DNA of 15,436 bases, taken from the NCBI GenBank assembly GCA_045542485.1, contig JAZQLC010000033.1, positions 1 to 15,436 on the forward strand. Reading direction: 5' to 3'. Every line of letters begins with the position of its first letter. The stretch's first letter is position 1. The position numbers and the translations under genes are program-made. The stretch comes from SIG575 sp045542485 (GTDB lineage Bacteria > Bacillota > Clostridia > Oscillospirales > Acutalibacteraceae). Positions 1-7,026 of the stretch are shown one piece after another. The notes under the pieces are model-generated. The model made no database searches and was not told the origin of the DNA. It was given only the letters and a program-made list of their open reading frames with translations.

Positions 1-2
1 TT

Positions 3-512
3 ATAGCGCCCTCTATCATCGGACTTGCTCTCTCGGCGGTTCTCTTCCATGCCGTTATTGCCGAGATATTCCTCAACACACCTAACGCACTGTATCTTGT
101 TTATGCGGTGATTATGGTTGCCCTTATATTTGTGTTTATGCAGGTTGAACCGTTCCTGATGTTCGCGCTTCGCCGCAGAATAACTGATGAAGAAGTAACT
201 ACCGATGAAATTGCTGCCAATGGTGTTGAAGAACAGGGAGAAAATATCACCGCCATAGCAACGGAAAGTATAAACGTATCGAATGTGTTACAAGCTGAAG
301 CCTCAGGAGACCCTCTTGATGTTCTCAGCCGAAAGGAAAGAGAAGTTGCAGAACTCATTTGTCTTGGTTATACAAACGGAGATATTGCAAAGCTTCTCTT
401 TATATCTGAACACACGGTCAAGGATCACACAAAGAAAATCTATCCGAAAATGGGTGTACACAGCCGTCTTGAGTTGGCAACGCTCGTCAGCAGATACCGT
501 ACAGACAAGTAA
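3..512 (+). CDS. LuxR-family HTH regulator with membrane N-terminal region (5' truncated)
   Basis: This frame is open from the window edge and stops with TAA at 510-512, so only the C-terminal part is present. The visible protein begins with two strongly hydrophobic stretches (one near nt 3-60, one near 90-165) ending in an Arg-rich cytoplasmic-looking edge (FALRRR). An acidic, low-complexity linker rich in Glu, Thr and Ala follows. The C-terminus is a typical LuxR/GerE DNA-binding domain (about nt 325-500): LSRKEREVAEL, then the recognition-helix region ISEHTVKDHTKKIY and the MGVHSRLEL tail. This architecture matches membrane-embedded LuxR-type regulators common in Clostridia and Actinobacteria, in which a multi-pass membrane module carries the HTH. 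That family is known, but its ligand cannot be judged here. The gene reads away from the tRNA operon and no target is evident in the window. Confidence 0.85.
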   Translation: MAPSIIGLALSAVLFHAVIAEIFLNTPNALYLVYAVIMVALIFVFMQVEPFLMFALRRRITDEEVTTDEIAANGVEEQGENITAIATESINVSNVLQAEASGDPLDVLSRKEREVAELICLGYTNGDIAKLLFISEHTVKDHTKKIYPKMGVHSRLELATLVSRYRTDK

Positions 513-530
513 ACTGATTTTTTCAGAACA

Positions 531-562
531 ACAGCCCGTGGAATTAAAACTCCACGGGCTGT
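531..562 (+). terminator. Hairpin after the LuxR-type gene
   Basis: A perfect 12-bp inverted repeat (531-542 with 551-562, arms ACAGCCCGTGGA / TCCACGGGCTGT) with an 8-nt A/T-rich loop lies 18 bp after the stop codon. The downstream side is only moderately T-rich, so termination may be imperfect. It is well placed to separate this gene from the convergent tRNA operon. Confidence 0.7.
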
Positions 563-601
563 GTTAAATATAATAGTTATTCTTTTGGCGGTAATAAAAG
601 A

Positions 602-648
602 ATAAATCCGAACGCATCACCAATCATGGTAATTGAGTTCGGATTTAT
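602..648 (-). terminator. Intrinsic terminator of the tRNA operon
   Basis: A perfect 12-bp inverted repeat (602-613 with 637-648) encloses a 23-nt loop that can pair further inside. On the minus strand it is followed by a T-rich stretch (TTTATTCTTTTATTAC). It begins seven bases beyond the CCA end of tRNA-Trp, as expected for the terminator of the minus-strand tRNA transcript. Confidence 0.7.
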
Positions 649-654
649 CGCACT

Positions 655-730
655 TGGCAGGGGCAGAAGGGCTCGAACCCTCGGCACGTGGTTTTGGAGA
701 CCACTGCTCTACCAACTGAGCTATACCCCT
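655..730 (-). tRNA. tRNA-Trp (anticodon CCA)
   Basis: Read on the minus strand, the 76-nt gene folds into a full cloverleaf. The acceptor stem pairs AGGGGTA with TGCCCCT. The D arm carries AGCTCAGTTGGTAGAGC. The anticodon stem GGTGGT-like arm encloses loop CTCCAAA, giving anticodon CCA for tryptophan. The T arm contains GGTTCGAGCC. The discriminator is G and the terminal CCA is encoded in the DNA (655-657). It is the second gene of a two-tRNA transcript, nine bases after the preceding tRNA. Confidence 0.96.
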
Positions 731-739
731 ATATAAACT

Positions 740-816
740 TGGTGGGCCATCAGGGACTCGAACCCCGGACCGACCGGTTATGAGCCGGTTGCTCTAACCA
801 ACTGAGCTAATGGCCC
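740..816 (-). tRNA. tRNA with CAT anticodon (tRNA-Ile2 likely, or elongator tRNA-Met)
   Basis: Read on the minus strand, the 77-nt gene has acceptor arms GGGCCAT and ATGGCCC, a D arm AGCTCAGTTGGTTAGAGC, anticodon stem ACCGG/CCGGT with loop CTCATAA, T arm GGGGTTCGAGTCCC, discriminator A and an encoded CCA (740-742). A CAT anticodon can belong to initiator Met, elongator Met or the Ile2 tRNA whose C34 is converted to lysidine by TilS. The initiator is unlikely because the 1:72 pair is a normal G-C. The body, especially GGCTCATAACCG, resembles the Bacillus-type Ile2 tRNA more than its elongator Met tRNA as I remember them, so Ile2 is the preferred inference. Confidence 0.9.
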
Positions 817-839
817 AAGTCATTTTTGACTGCCCTAAT

Positions 840-868
840 ATTCTACTATAATCATTTTGAAAAGTCAA
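840..868 (-). promoter_or_regulatory. sigmaA promoter of the tRNA operon
   Basis: On the minus strand there is a -35 TTGACT (863-868) and a -10 TAGAAT (840-845) separated by exactly 17 bp. It lies 24 bp ahead of the first tRNA, leaving a short leader for 5' processing. Confidence 0.8.
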
Positions 869-939
869 TACCTACTTGATAGATTTTTTAAAATAATTTT
901 AAATTATATTCCGTAGCATTTGAAATATTGAAATTTTTG

Positions 940-968
940 TTGTTTTTTGGGGTGTGTTATTGTATACT
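940..968 (+). promoter_or_regulatory. Probable sigmaA promoter of the alpha-galactosidase gene
   Basis: A -35-like TTGTTT (940-945) and a -10 TATACT (963-968) are separated by 17 bp, 57 bp ahead of the start codon. The -35 is weak, which would fit an activated or regulated promoter. No clear inverted-repeat operator was seen beside it. Confidence 0.6.
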
Positions 969-1025
969 TGAGTTAGCGGCAAATGCATGGCATCAGATTA
1001 GTGAAGACAAAAGGAGTAAAGTTTT

Positions 1026-3095
1026 ATGAAAGAATTTTTTGTTGCGCTTTTTTATTTCCTTTCCTCGTTTTTTACATATCTTGTGACAGATATTGAAAAA
1101 ATCCCCGAGATTCCCTACAATCAGGTGATTGATTTTGAAAGAGCATCTGCAGAAGAGATTGTTATAAATGAAGAGGATAAAGAACTTTGCCGTCAGTGGT
1201 ATGAGGAAAATATTCTTCTTGAAAACGGTATAAAAGAGCTTCCCTATGACTTTAAAATCGGCGGAAAAAGCCTTAATAAAAACCTTGATGATTGGTCGGT
1301 GTCCGTTTCGGAAGAAAGTGAAGCGGGTTGTGTTTACCGTAACGGAAAAACTGCATATGTGACTCTCACTCACAAATTGTCCGGTACTGTTGCGACTGTT
1401 GAGGCTACAATTTATGAGGAAAACGCAACCTGTGAGTGGACAGTTTTTATTAAAAACGAGGCGGAGGAAAACTCTCCTGTTATCAGTAATTTCTATGCTC
1501 TTGATAAAACCTTTGAAACAGGGGACACAACGGTGTATTTTTCAAAAGGCAGCCGTGATGAGCCTTATGATTTTGCGCTGATGAAGAAGCATCTGACCGC
1601 ATGCGGTGCAAACTTTGACAGTATTGAAGGCAGGTCAACAGATAACTTTCTGCCGTATTTCAATCTTTCAGGCGAAAAATGTGATTTGGTGCTGGGCGTG
1701 GGGTGGTCAGGTAACTGGAAAACAAACCTTAAGGAAACTTCAGGCAAAACCTCAGTCAGAGTAGGTCAGGAAACCTTCAGAGCTTATCTTCTTCCCGATG
1801 AAGAAGTCCGCTCACCACTCGTTTCTCTTTCGTTCTATGATTCTGAAACGCCCCTTAAGGGCTTCAACATTTTCAGGAATTGGGTAACAAATTCTGTTTA
1901 TCCTGAAAATATTCCCGATATTCTGACGATGATGGAAATTGCAGGACCGCTTTCCACAAACACAGCCGGGCAGATTATGGATACTATGAATACATTCAGC
2001 GATAAGGTGTTTGATGAGGTTGATTATTTCTGGATGGATGCAGGTTGGTATGACTATGTAAATGACTGGGCAGATTCAGTGGGTACTTGGGTGCCCGACA
2101 AGGACAGATATCCTGACGGTATTTCGGTACTTGCTGATTACGGCAAGAAAAGAGGATGCGGTCTTGTTCTCTGGTACGAGCCGGAAAGGGTCAGAACAGG
2201 CTCTGATTTCTATAAGATTGGTCAGGAAAACAGTCAGTGGCTCGTCAATCCTACGGGTGGCGATACATATATGTTCAATCTTGCAAATGAGGATGCATTT
2301 GATTATCTCTGCAAGTTTATGGTTTCATCTCTCAAAGAAAACGGTGCAACTATTTACAGACAGGATTTCAACTTTGCACCGGCAGATTACTGGACTTATG
2401 CTGACAAAGAATTCTATGACGGCAGAAAAGGTATCACTGAAAACCACTATATTACAAACGTTTACAGATATTTTGATTATCTCACCGAAAATGTAGAGGG
2501 ATTGATAATCGATAACTGCGCATCGGGAGGAAGAAGACTTGACCTTGAAATGACAAGACGCAGTGTGCCTGTGTGGAGAAGTGACTACAACTGTTTCCCC
2601 CACGATGATATTCTTGAGGCAACACAAGCGCAGACATACGGCCTTTCGTTCTGGCTTCCTTTGTCGGGAACTGTACAGTATAACAGTGATGAATATGCAG
2701 CACGAAGCAGCATAATGCCGCTTACGCTTGAAACTTTCGGTACGATTCACAGCGAATATTTCGGTGTTTATAAAGAGCAGAGAAAAATGATGAATGAAAA
2801 CTACTATCCGCTTCAGTGGGGTGGTTATGATTCGGAAAAAATTCTCGCTATGCAGTATTCTTCCTATGATGCAGAAGAGGGTACAGCTTTTGTCTACAAA
2901 CGGGAGAATGTGCAGGATAAGGAATATACCCTTTGTCTCAACGGGCTTATAAGTGACAGAGAATATGAAGTCTTTTCTGTTGATGAGCCTGAAAGAATTT
3001 ACAGAATGACAGGTAAAAAGCTGATGGAAGAAGGTATCAAACTTTCATTACCCGAAGGTAAAAAGGCATTTGTGATAATGTTCTCAGCAGTGTGA
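1026..3095 (+). CDS. Alpha-galactosidase, GH36/melibiase type
   Basis: This 689-residue protein is a retaining glycoside hydrolase of clan GH-D, expected to release alpha-1,6-galactose from raffinose-family sugars, melibiose or galactomannan side chains. An N-terminal beta-rich domain (about residues 25-290) precedes a TIM barrel. The barrel carries WMDAGWY (336-342), a WYEPERV loop, YRQDFNF with D447 as probable nucleophile, the DNCASGGRRLDLE segment, and VWRSDYN with D520 as probable acid/base. A C-terminal beta domain follows. Length is normal for the family. The start is backed by an AAGGAG site about nine bases upstream. Unusually, residues 4-20 are almost wholly hydrophobic (FFVALFYFLSSFFTYLV) with no clear cleavage site, which could be a membrane anchor or an atypical export signal. 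The gene is monocistronic between its own promoter and terminator. Substrate is inferred from family only; other GH36-like activities remain possible. Confidence 0.88.
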   Translation: MKEFFVALFYFLSSFFTYLVTDIEKIPEIPYNQVIDFERASAEEIVINEEDKELCRQWYEENILLENGIKELPYDFKIGGKSLNKNLDDWSVSVSEESEAGCVYRNGKTAYVTLTHKLSGTVATVEATIYEENATCEWTVFIKNEAEENSPVISNFYALDKTFETGDTTVYFSKGSRDEPYDFALMKKHLTACGANFDSIEGRSTDNFLPYFNLSGEKCDLVLGVGWSGNWKTNLKETSGKTSVRVGQETFRAYLLPDEEVRSPLVSLSFYDSETPLKGFNIFRNWVTNSVYPENIPDILTMMEIAGPLSTNTAGQIMDTMNTFSDKVFDEVDYFWMDAGWYDYVNDWADSVGTWVPDKDRYPDGISVLADYGKKRGCGLVLWYEPERVRTGSDFYKIGQENSQWLVNPTGGDTYMFNLANEDAFDYLCKFMVSSLKENGATIYRQDFNFAPADYWTYADKEFYDGRKGITENHYITNVYRYFDYLTENVEGLIIDNCASGGRRLDLEMTRRSVPVWRSDYNCFPHDDILEATQAQTYGLSFWLPLSGTVQYNSDEYAARSSIMPLTLETFGTIHSEYFGVYKEQRKMMNENYYPLQWGGYDSEKILAMQYSSYDAEEGTAFVYKRENVQDKEYTLCLNGLISDREYEVFSVDEPERIYRMTGKKLMEEGIKLSLPEGKKAFVIMFSAV

Positions 3096-3100
3096 GTTTT

Positions 3101-3129
3101 AAAAATCCCGTTTTGTAACGGGATTTTTT
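3101..3129 (+). terminator. Intrinsic terminator of the alpha-galactosidase gene
   Basis: A 12-bp perfect stem (AAAAATCCCGTT at 3101-3112 with AACGGGATTTTT at 3117-3128) with a TTGT tetraloop ends in a T run, five bases after the stop codon. Confidence 0.92.
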
Positions 3130-3130
3130 G

Positions 3131-3160
3131 TTGCTATCTTGTATGTCTTTGTGCTATACT
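3131..3160 (+). promoter_or_regulatory. Extended -10 promoter of the dipeptidase gene
   Basis: The -10 TATACT (3155-3160) is preceded by TGC (3152-3154), forming an extended -10. A partial -35 TTGCTA (3131-3136) sits 18 bp upstream, directly after the previous terminator. The start codon is 28 bp downstream and is preceded by GGAGG (3177-3181) at a seven-base spacing. Confidence 0.7.
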
Positions 3161-3188
3161 AAAGCATAATGTTTTCGGAGGAAATAAA

Positions 3189-4628
3189 ATGAACAAGCTT
3201 AAAGGATTGAAACCGGAAAAGGTTTTCGAATTTTTTGAAGAGATTTCTTCTATTCCCAGAGGTTCGGGGGATATGGAAAAAATTTCTCAATACTGTGCAT
3301 CTTTTGCAGAGAAGAGGGGACTCAGATTTGTAAGAGACAAGGCAAACAATGTTGTGATTTTCAAGGACGGGACTGAAGGCTATGAAGGCTCTTCACCCGT
3401 GATTCTTCAGGGACATCTTGATATGGTCTGTCAGAAGACGGAAGAAAGCGAAACCGATTTCCTTACAGACGGTATTGATCTGGTTGTTGACGGAGATTTT
3501 ATCAGTGCAAACGGTACAACTCTCGGTGCCGATAACGGTATTGCAGTAGCTATGGTACTTGCGATTCTTGACAGTGATAACTTTTCTCATCCCCCCGTTG
3601 AGGCAGTTTTCACTACCGATGAAGAAGTGGGAATGGTAGGTGCTTTCCAACTTGATATGTCTGTCCTGAAAGGCAGAAAAATGATAAATATCGACGCAGA
3701 GGAAGACGGAATCCTCACTGTTTCCTGCGCAGGTGGAAGCGATGTGGTGATGACCTCATCTCTTAAGAGAAAAGAAGAGATAGGAACAGTTGCCGACATT
3801 ACTCTCAGAGGCCTTAAGGGCGGTCATTCAGGTGTTGAAATCCACGATGGCAGAGTCAATGCCGATATTCTTGCAGGAAGATTTCTCAATCATATGAAAA
3901 CAATTACAGGCTTTTCCCTTATCTCTGTGGATGGCGGTGATAAAGGAAATGCAATTGCAAATATGTGCAGAATTTCTGTGCTGACAAATGATAAAGATGC
4001 TTTCCTTGCTGAAACAGAAAAATATCTCAGCGTGGTGAAAACAGAAATCAGCGAAAGAGAACCGTCATTTGAATATTCGGTTGTAACTTCAGAAAAAACT
4101 GCAGCTGTTCTTACAGAGGACTGTGAAAAGAAAATAATTTTTGCACTTGTCTCAGCACCTAACGGTGTTGTGGAAATGAGCAAGGAGATTGACGGTCTTG
4201 TGGAAACCTCCCTTAATCTGGGCATTCTCAGAACAGAAGAAGATAAAATAACACTTCATTTTACTCTCAGAAGCAACAAAAAATCTGCTCTTGCTTTCCT
4301 CGAAGAAAAGCTTAAAGCTTTTGCATCTTTTGCAGGATTTGAAAGTGAAAGTTTCGGTCACTATCCTCCCTGGGAGTTTAACGGAAATTCTTCTCTTCAG
4401 CAGATTTACAAAAAGTGTTTTACGGAAATGAACGGCTATGAGCCGCGTCTTGAGGCAATTCACGCAGGACTTGAATGCGGCGTTTTTGCGTCATACCTTG
4501 AAAATCTTGATTGCGTGGCACTGGGCCCCGCTATGTGGGATGTTCATACGGTAAGTGAAAGGCTTTCTGTTTCCTCAACTGAAAGAACATTCAATCTCAT
4601 CACAAAAATGTTGGAAAATTGCAGATGA
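3189..4628 (+). CDS. pepD: Beta-Ala-His / Xaa-His-type dipeptidase, M20C family (PepD-like)
   Basis: This 479-residue cytosolic metallopeptidase hydrolyses dipeptides with broad specificity, using two zinc ions. The M20C motifs are complete. GHLDM holds ligand H76 and D78; GTTLGADNGIA holds bridging D115; TTDEEVGMVGA holds catalytic base E145 and ligand E146; NIDAEEDG holds D169. The lid-region GLKGGHSG, the AIHAGLECGVF motif typical of PepD, and a late DVHTVSERL with H453 as the last ligand are also present. Length matches E. coli PepD closely. There is no signal peptide. It lies directly upstream of an OPT peptide transporter with no strong terminator between them, so imported peptides are its likely substrates and some read-through is possible. 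The start is fixed by a good ribosome site. Family assignment is secure; exact peptide preference is not. Confidence 0.95.
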   Translation: MNKLKGLKPEKVFEFFEEISSIPRGSGDMEKISQYCASFAEKRGLRFVRDKANNVVIFKDGTEGYEGSSPVILQGHLDMVCQKTEESETDFLTDGIDLVVDGDFISANGTTLGADNGIAVAMVLAILDSDNFSHPPVEAVFTTDEEVGMVGAFQLDMSVLKGRKMINIDAEEDGILTVSCAGGSDVVMTSSLKRKEEIGTVADITLRGLKGGHSGVEIHDGRVNADILAGRFLNHMKTITGFSLISVDGGDKGNAIANMCRISVLTNDKDAFLAETEKYLSVVKTEISEREPSFEYSVVTSEKTAAVLTEDCEKKIIFALVSAPNGVVEMSKEIDGLVETSLNLGILRTEEDKITLHFTLRSNKKSALAFLEEKLKAFASFAGFESESFGHYPPWEFNGNSSLQQIYKKCFTEMNGYEPRLEAIHAGLECGVFASYLENLDCVALGPAMWDVHTVSERLSVSSTERTFNLITKMLENCR

Positions 4629-4641
4629 TAATGCTCTTTGG

Positions 4642-4670
4642 TTGCAATTTGTCACAACTTGTGATATAAT
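4642..4670 (+). promoter_or_regulatory. Strong extended -10 promoter of the OPT transporter operon
   Basis: A -35 TTGCAA (4642-4647), a 17-bp spacer and a consensus -10 TATAAT (4665-4670) are present, with TGA (4662-4664) giving an extended -10. The start codon is 44 bp downstream, preceded by AGGAG (4705-4709). The spacer contains a perfect palindrome, annotated separately. Confidence 0.85.
4652..4664. promoter_or_regulatory. Candidate operator: perfect palindrome in the promoter spacer
   Basis: TCACAA-C-TTGTGA is a perfect 6-1-6 inverted repeat that fills most of the spacer of the OPT promoter and abuts the -10 hexamer. A dimeric regulator bound here would block RNA polymerase. The regulator is unknown, and no transcription-factor gene lies next to it. 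Confidence 0.5.
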
Positions 4671-4714
4671 ACTACGAATAAAAAAGTCGTTTTAAATGAC
4701 GGATAGGAGAAAAT

Positions 4715-6628
4715 ATGGACAACAAAAATGAATTTAAGCCTTATGTCCCTGCCGAAAAGATAACTCCTGAAATCACGGTTGCGTCTGTGGTTATGGGCGT
4801 TCTTCTTGCAGTTGTTTTCGGTGCGGCAAATGCTTATCTGGGACTGAGAGTAGGTATGACGGTTTCTGCCTCAATTCCTGCCGCAGTTATTGCTATGGGT
4901 GTAATCCGTATCATTATGCGTAAAAACTCAATCCTTGAAAGCAATATCGTTCAGACAATCGGCTCAGCAGGTGAATCTCTTGCAGCAGGTGCAATTTTCA
5001 CATTACCTGCACTTTTCCTGTGGGCATCAGAAGGCAAAATGGAAAAACCCGGCATCCTTGAAATCACACTTATCGCTCTCATCGGCGGTCTTTTAGGTGT
5101 GTTCTTTATGGTGCCTCTTCGCAACGCACTTATCGTTAAGGAGCACGGCGTACTGCCTTATCCTGAAGGCACAGCTTGTGCAGAAGTTCTTCTTGCAGGT
5201 GAAAAGGGCGGTGCAAGTGCATCAACAGTTTTTGCAGGTATGGGCTTTGCAGCACTTTTCAAATTCATCATCGACGGACTTAAAGCCGTTTCAGGTGAAA
5301 TTTCAGTATCAGTAAAAGGCTTTGCAGGTCAGATCGGTACACAGATTTATCCTGCAGTTATGAGTGTCGGTTACATCTGCGGTGCCAGAATCTCATCATA
5401 TATGTTTGCAGGTGGCGTACTCAGTTGGCTTGTTCTCATTCCTCTCATTGTGCTTTTCGGTGCTGATATTATTCTCTACCCTGGCACAGCGCCCATCTCG
5501 GAAATTTTTGCATCAGGCGGTGCAGGTGCTATCTGGAGTTCATACATCAGATACATAGGTGCCGGTGCACTTGCAGCAGGCGGTATTATCAGCCTTATCA
5601 AGTCACTTCCCCTTATCGTAAAAACATTTACAGGTGCAGTGAAGAGTATGAAAGGTGCAGGAGCTACTTCAAACGCAAGAACAATGCAGGATATCAACCT
5701 TAAAATTGTTATTGTTGCAATTCTTGTTCTTACATTCCTTGTATGGCTTATTCCTGCAATTCCTGTTTCACTTCTCGGCGCATTTATTGTTGTAATTTTC
5801 GGTTTCTTCTTTGCAACCGTTTCTTCAAGAATGGTTGGTCTTGTAGGCAGCAGTAATAACCCCGTTTCAGGTATGGCTATTGCAACGCTCCTTATTGCAA
5901 CACTCATTCTCAAATTCACAGGTGCTGAAGGCGTGGCAGGTATGAGCAGCGCAATCGCAATCGGCTCAATTATCTGTATTGTTTCAGCAATCGCAGGTGA
6001 CACATCTCAGGACCTTAAAACCGGCTTCCTTCTTGGTGCCACACCTAAGAAACAGCAGGTGGGCGAACTTGTAGGTGTTATTGCAGCAGCACTTGCAATC
6101 GGCGGCACACTCTATCTTCTTGACAGTGCATGGGGCTTCGGCTCAGACCAGCTTGCAGCACCTCAGGCAACACTTATGAAGCTCATCATTGAAGGCGTTA
6201 TGGATGGCAATCTTCCCTGGGCTCTTGTGTTTGTCGGCGTGTTCCTTGCAGTTGTAGCAGAGCTTGTGGGTATTCCCGTTCTTCCTTTCGCGATCGGTAT
6301 TTACCTTCCCGTTCAGCTTAATGCTTGTATTATGGTCGGCGGTCTTCTTCGTCTTGCTATGGATAAGATGAAGAAAAACGAGGAAGAGAAGAAAGAAATC
6401 GTCAACGACGGTGTTCTCTTCTGCTCAGGTATGATTGCAGGTGAAGGATTAGTCGGTATTCTTCTTGCACTTCTTGCAGTGTTCGGACTTGATTCAGCAC
6501 TTGACCTTTCAACAAAATTCGGTATTCCTCAGATTGTTTCAGATATCGGCGGACTTGTTCTCTTCGCAGTAATTATCCTCACAGTTCTCAAGTTCTCACT
6601 CTGGAAAAAGCGTGATAAGAAAAAATGA
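4715..6628 (+). CDS. OPT-family oligopeptide transporter
   Basis: This 637-residue polytopic membrane protein of the OPT superfamily is expected to import short peptides (or, in some members, metal chelates) coupled to protons. Hydrophobic segments run throughout, well over ten in number. Family hallmarks are visible: a first helix followed by ANAYLGLRVGMTVSASIPAA (about 39-58), SNIVQTIGSAGESLAAGAIF in the next pair of helices, and VKEHGVLPYPEGTACAEVL (about 141-159), a strongly conserved OPT loop. A second-half signature is GSSNNPVSGMAIATL, and a GDTSQDLKTGFLLGATP loop follows. The length fits prokaryotic OPT proteins. The stop overlaps the start of the PqqD-like gene by four bases, so the two are translationally coupled. 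The dipeptidase upstream supports peptide rather than siderophore transport, by inference. Confidence 0.94.
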   Translation: MDNKNEFKPYVPAEKITPEITVASVVMGVLLAVVFGAANAYLGLRVGMTVSASIPAAVIAMGVIRIIMRKNSILESNIVQTIGSAGESLAAGAIFTLPALFLWASEGKMEKPGILEITLIALIGGLLGVFFMVPLRNALIVKEHGVLPYPEGTACAEVLLAGEKGGASASTVFAGMGFAALFKFIIDGLKAVSGEISVSVKGFAGQIGTQIYPAVMSVGYICGARISSYMFAGGVLSWLVLIPLIVLFGADIILYPGTAPISEIFASGGAGAIWSSYIRYIGAGALAAGGIISLIKSLPLIVKTFTGAVKSMKGAGATSNARTMQDINLKIVIVAILVLTFLVWLIPAIPVSLLGAFIVVIFGFFFATVSSRMVGLVGSSNNPVSGMAIATLLIATLILKFTGAEGVAGMSSAIAIGSIICIVSAIAGDTSQDLKTGFLLGATPKKQQVGELVGVIAAALAIGGTLYLLDSAWGFGSDQLAAPQATLMKLIIEGVMDGNLPWALVFVGVFLAVVAELVGIPVLPFAIGIYLPVQLNACIMVGGLLRLAMDKMKKNEEEKKEIVNDGVLFCSGMIAGEGLVGILLALLAVFGLDSALDLSTKFGIPQIVSDIGGLVLFAVIILTVLKFSLWKKRDKKK

Positions 6629-6975
6629 AAAAGAATAAATCAGCAGAAAACTATCTGGAGAAAATCCCCGTAAGAAATTCTGAAATCGGTTGGAAAACAG
6701 ATGAAGAGGGGAAAGTTACCCTTGAAATTGAAAACAAAGGTGTGTTCAACAGAATTTTTCAGGTTATTATGAAAAAGCCGAAAATAACATATATCCACCT
6801 TGATGAAATGGGAAGCTTTGTATGGCCTCTCATTGACGGGGAAAGGGATATCACTGAAATCGGAAAATTCGTGGAAGAACACTTCGGGGAAAAAGCAAAC
6901 CCTCTTTACGAGAGACTGGCGAAATATTTTCAGATTCTTGAAAGCTATAATTTCATAAAATTTGAAAAGAAATAA
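6625..6975 (+). CDS. PqqD-like small protein coupled to the OPT transporter
   Basis: This 116-residue soluble protein has a PqqD-like domain in its second half. The segment from about residue 57 contains HLDEMGSFVWPLIDG (58-72) and then DITEIGKFVEEHFGE (75-89), the pattern shared by PqqD and stand-alone RiPP recognition elements. Helical residues ending in LESYNFI follow. The N-terminal half (1-50) is charged and contains a predicted beta hairpin. The start ATG overlaps the transporter stop (ATGA), implying coupled translation and near-fixed stoichiometry. PqqD and related domains bind peptides, so a role as a cytoplasmic peptide-binding partner of the transporter is attractive but inferred. 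No radical SAM enzyme, precursor peptide or pqq gene is present in the window, so a RiPP pathway is not supported here. Confidence 0.78.
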   Translation: MKKNKSAENYLEKIPVRNSEIGWKTDEEGKVTLEIENKGVFNRIFQVIMKKPKITYIHLDEMGSFVWPLIDGERDITEIGKFVEEHFGEKANPLYERLAKYFQILESYNFIKFEKK

Positions 6976-6981
6976 AAAAAT

Positions 6982-7022
6982 ACCACAGAGGATTTTTTTA
7001 GTCCTCTGTGGTTAATTTTTTT
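6982..7022. terminator. Bidirectional terminator between convergent genes
   Basis: An 11-bp perfect stem (ACCACAGAGGA at 6982-6992 with TCCTCTGTGGT at 7002-7012) encloses a nine-base loop. It is followed by a T run on the plus strand (7015-7022) and by an equally T-rich run on the minus strand (6972-6981). It can end both the OPT/PqqD-like transcript and the GH3 transcript. Confidence 0.9.
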
Positions 7023-7026
7023 GTCT

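Noticed and set aside
101..358. Minus-strand frame opposite the LuxR-type gene
   Set aside because: The plus-strand frame encodes a recognisable HTH domain; the opposite frame has no recognisable content.
655..816. tRNA genes as an integration site of a mobile element
   Set aside because: No integrase, direct repeat of a tRNA 3' end or phage-like gene is present nearby; both tRNAs are intact with promoter and terminator.
4686..4700. Imperfect dyad GTCGTTTTAAATGAC in the OPT leader
   Set aside because: Short, A/T-rich and needing a wobble pair; without comparative support it is not distinguishable from chance.
6625..7026. RiPP or PQQ biosynthetic locus around the PqqD-like gene
   Set aside because: No precursor peptide, radical SAM enzyme, peptidase of the pathway or other pqq gene is visible; the only coupled partner is the transporter.
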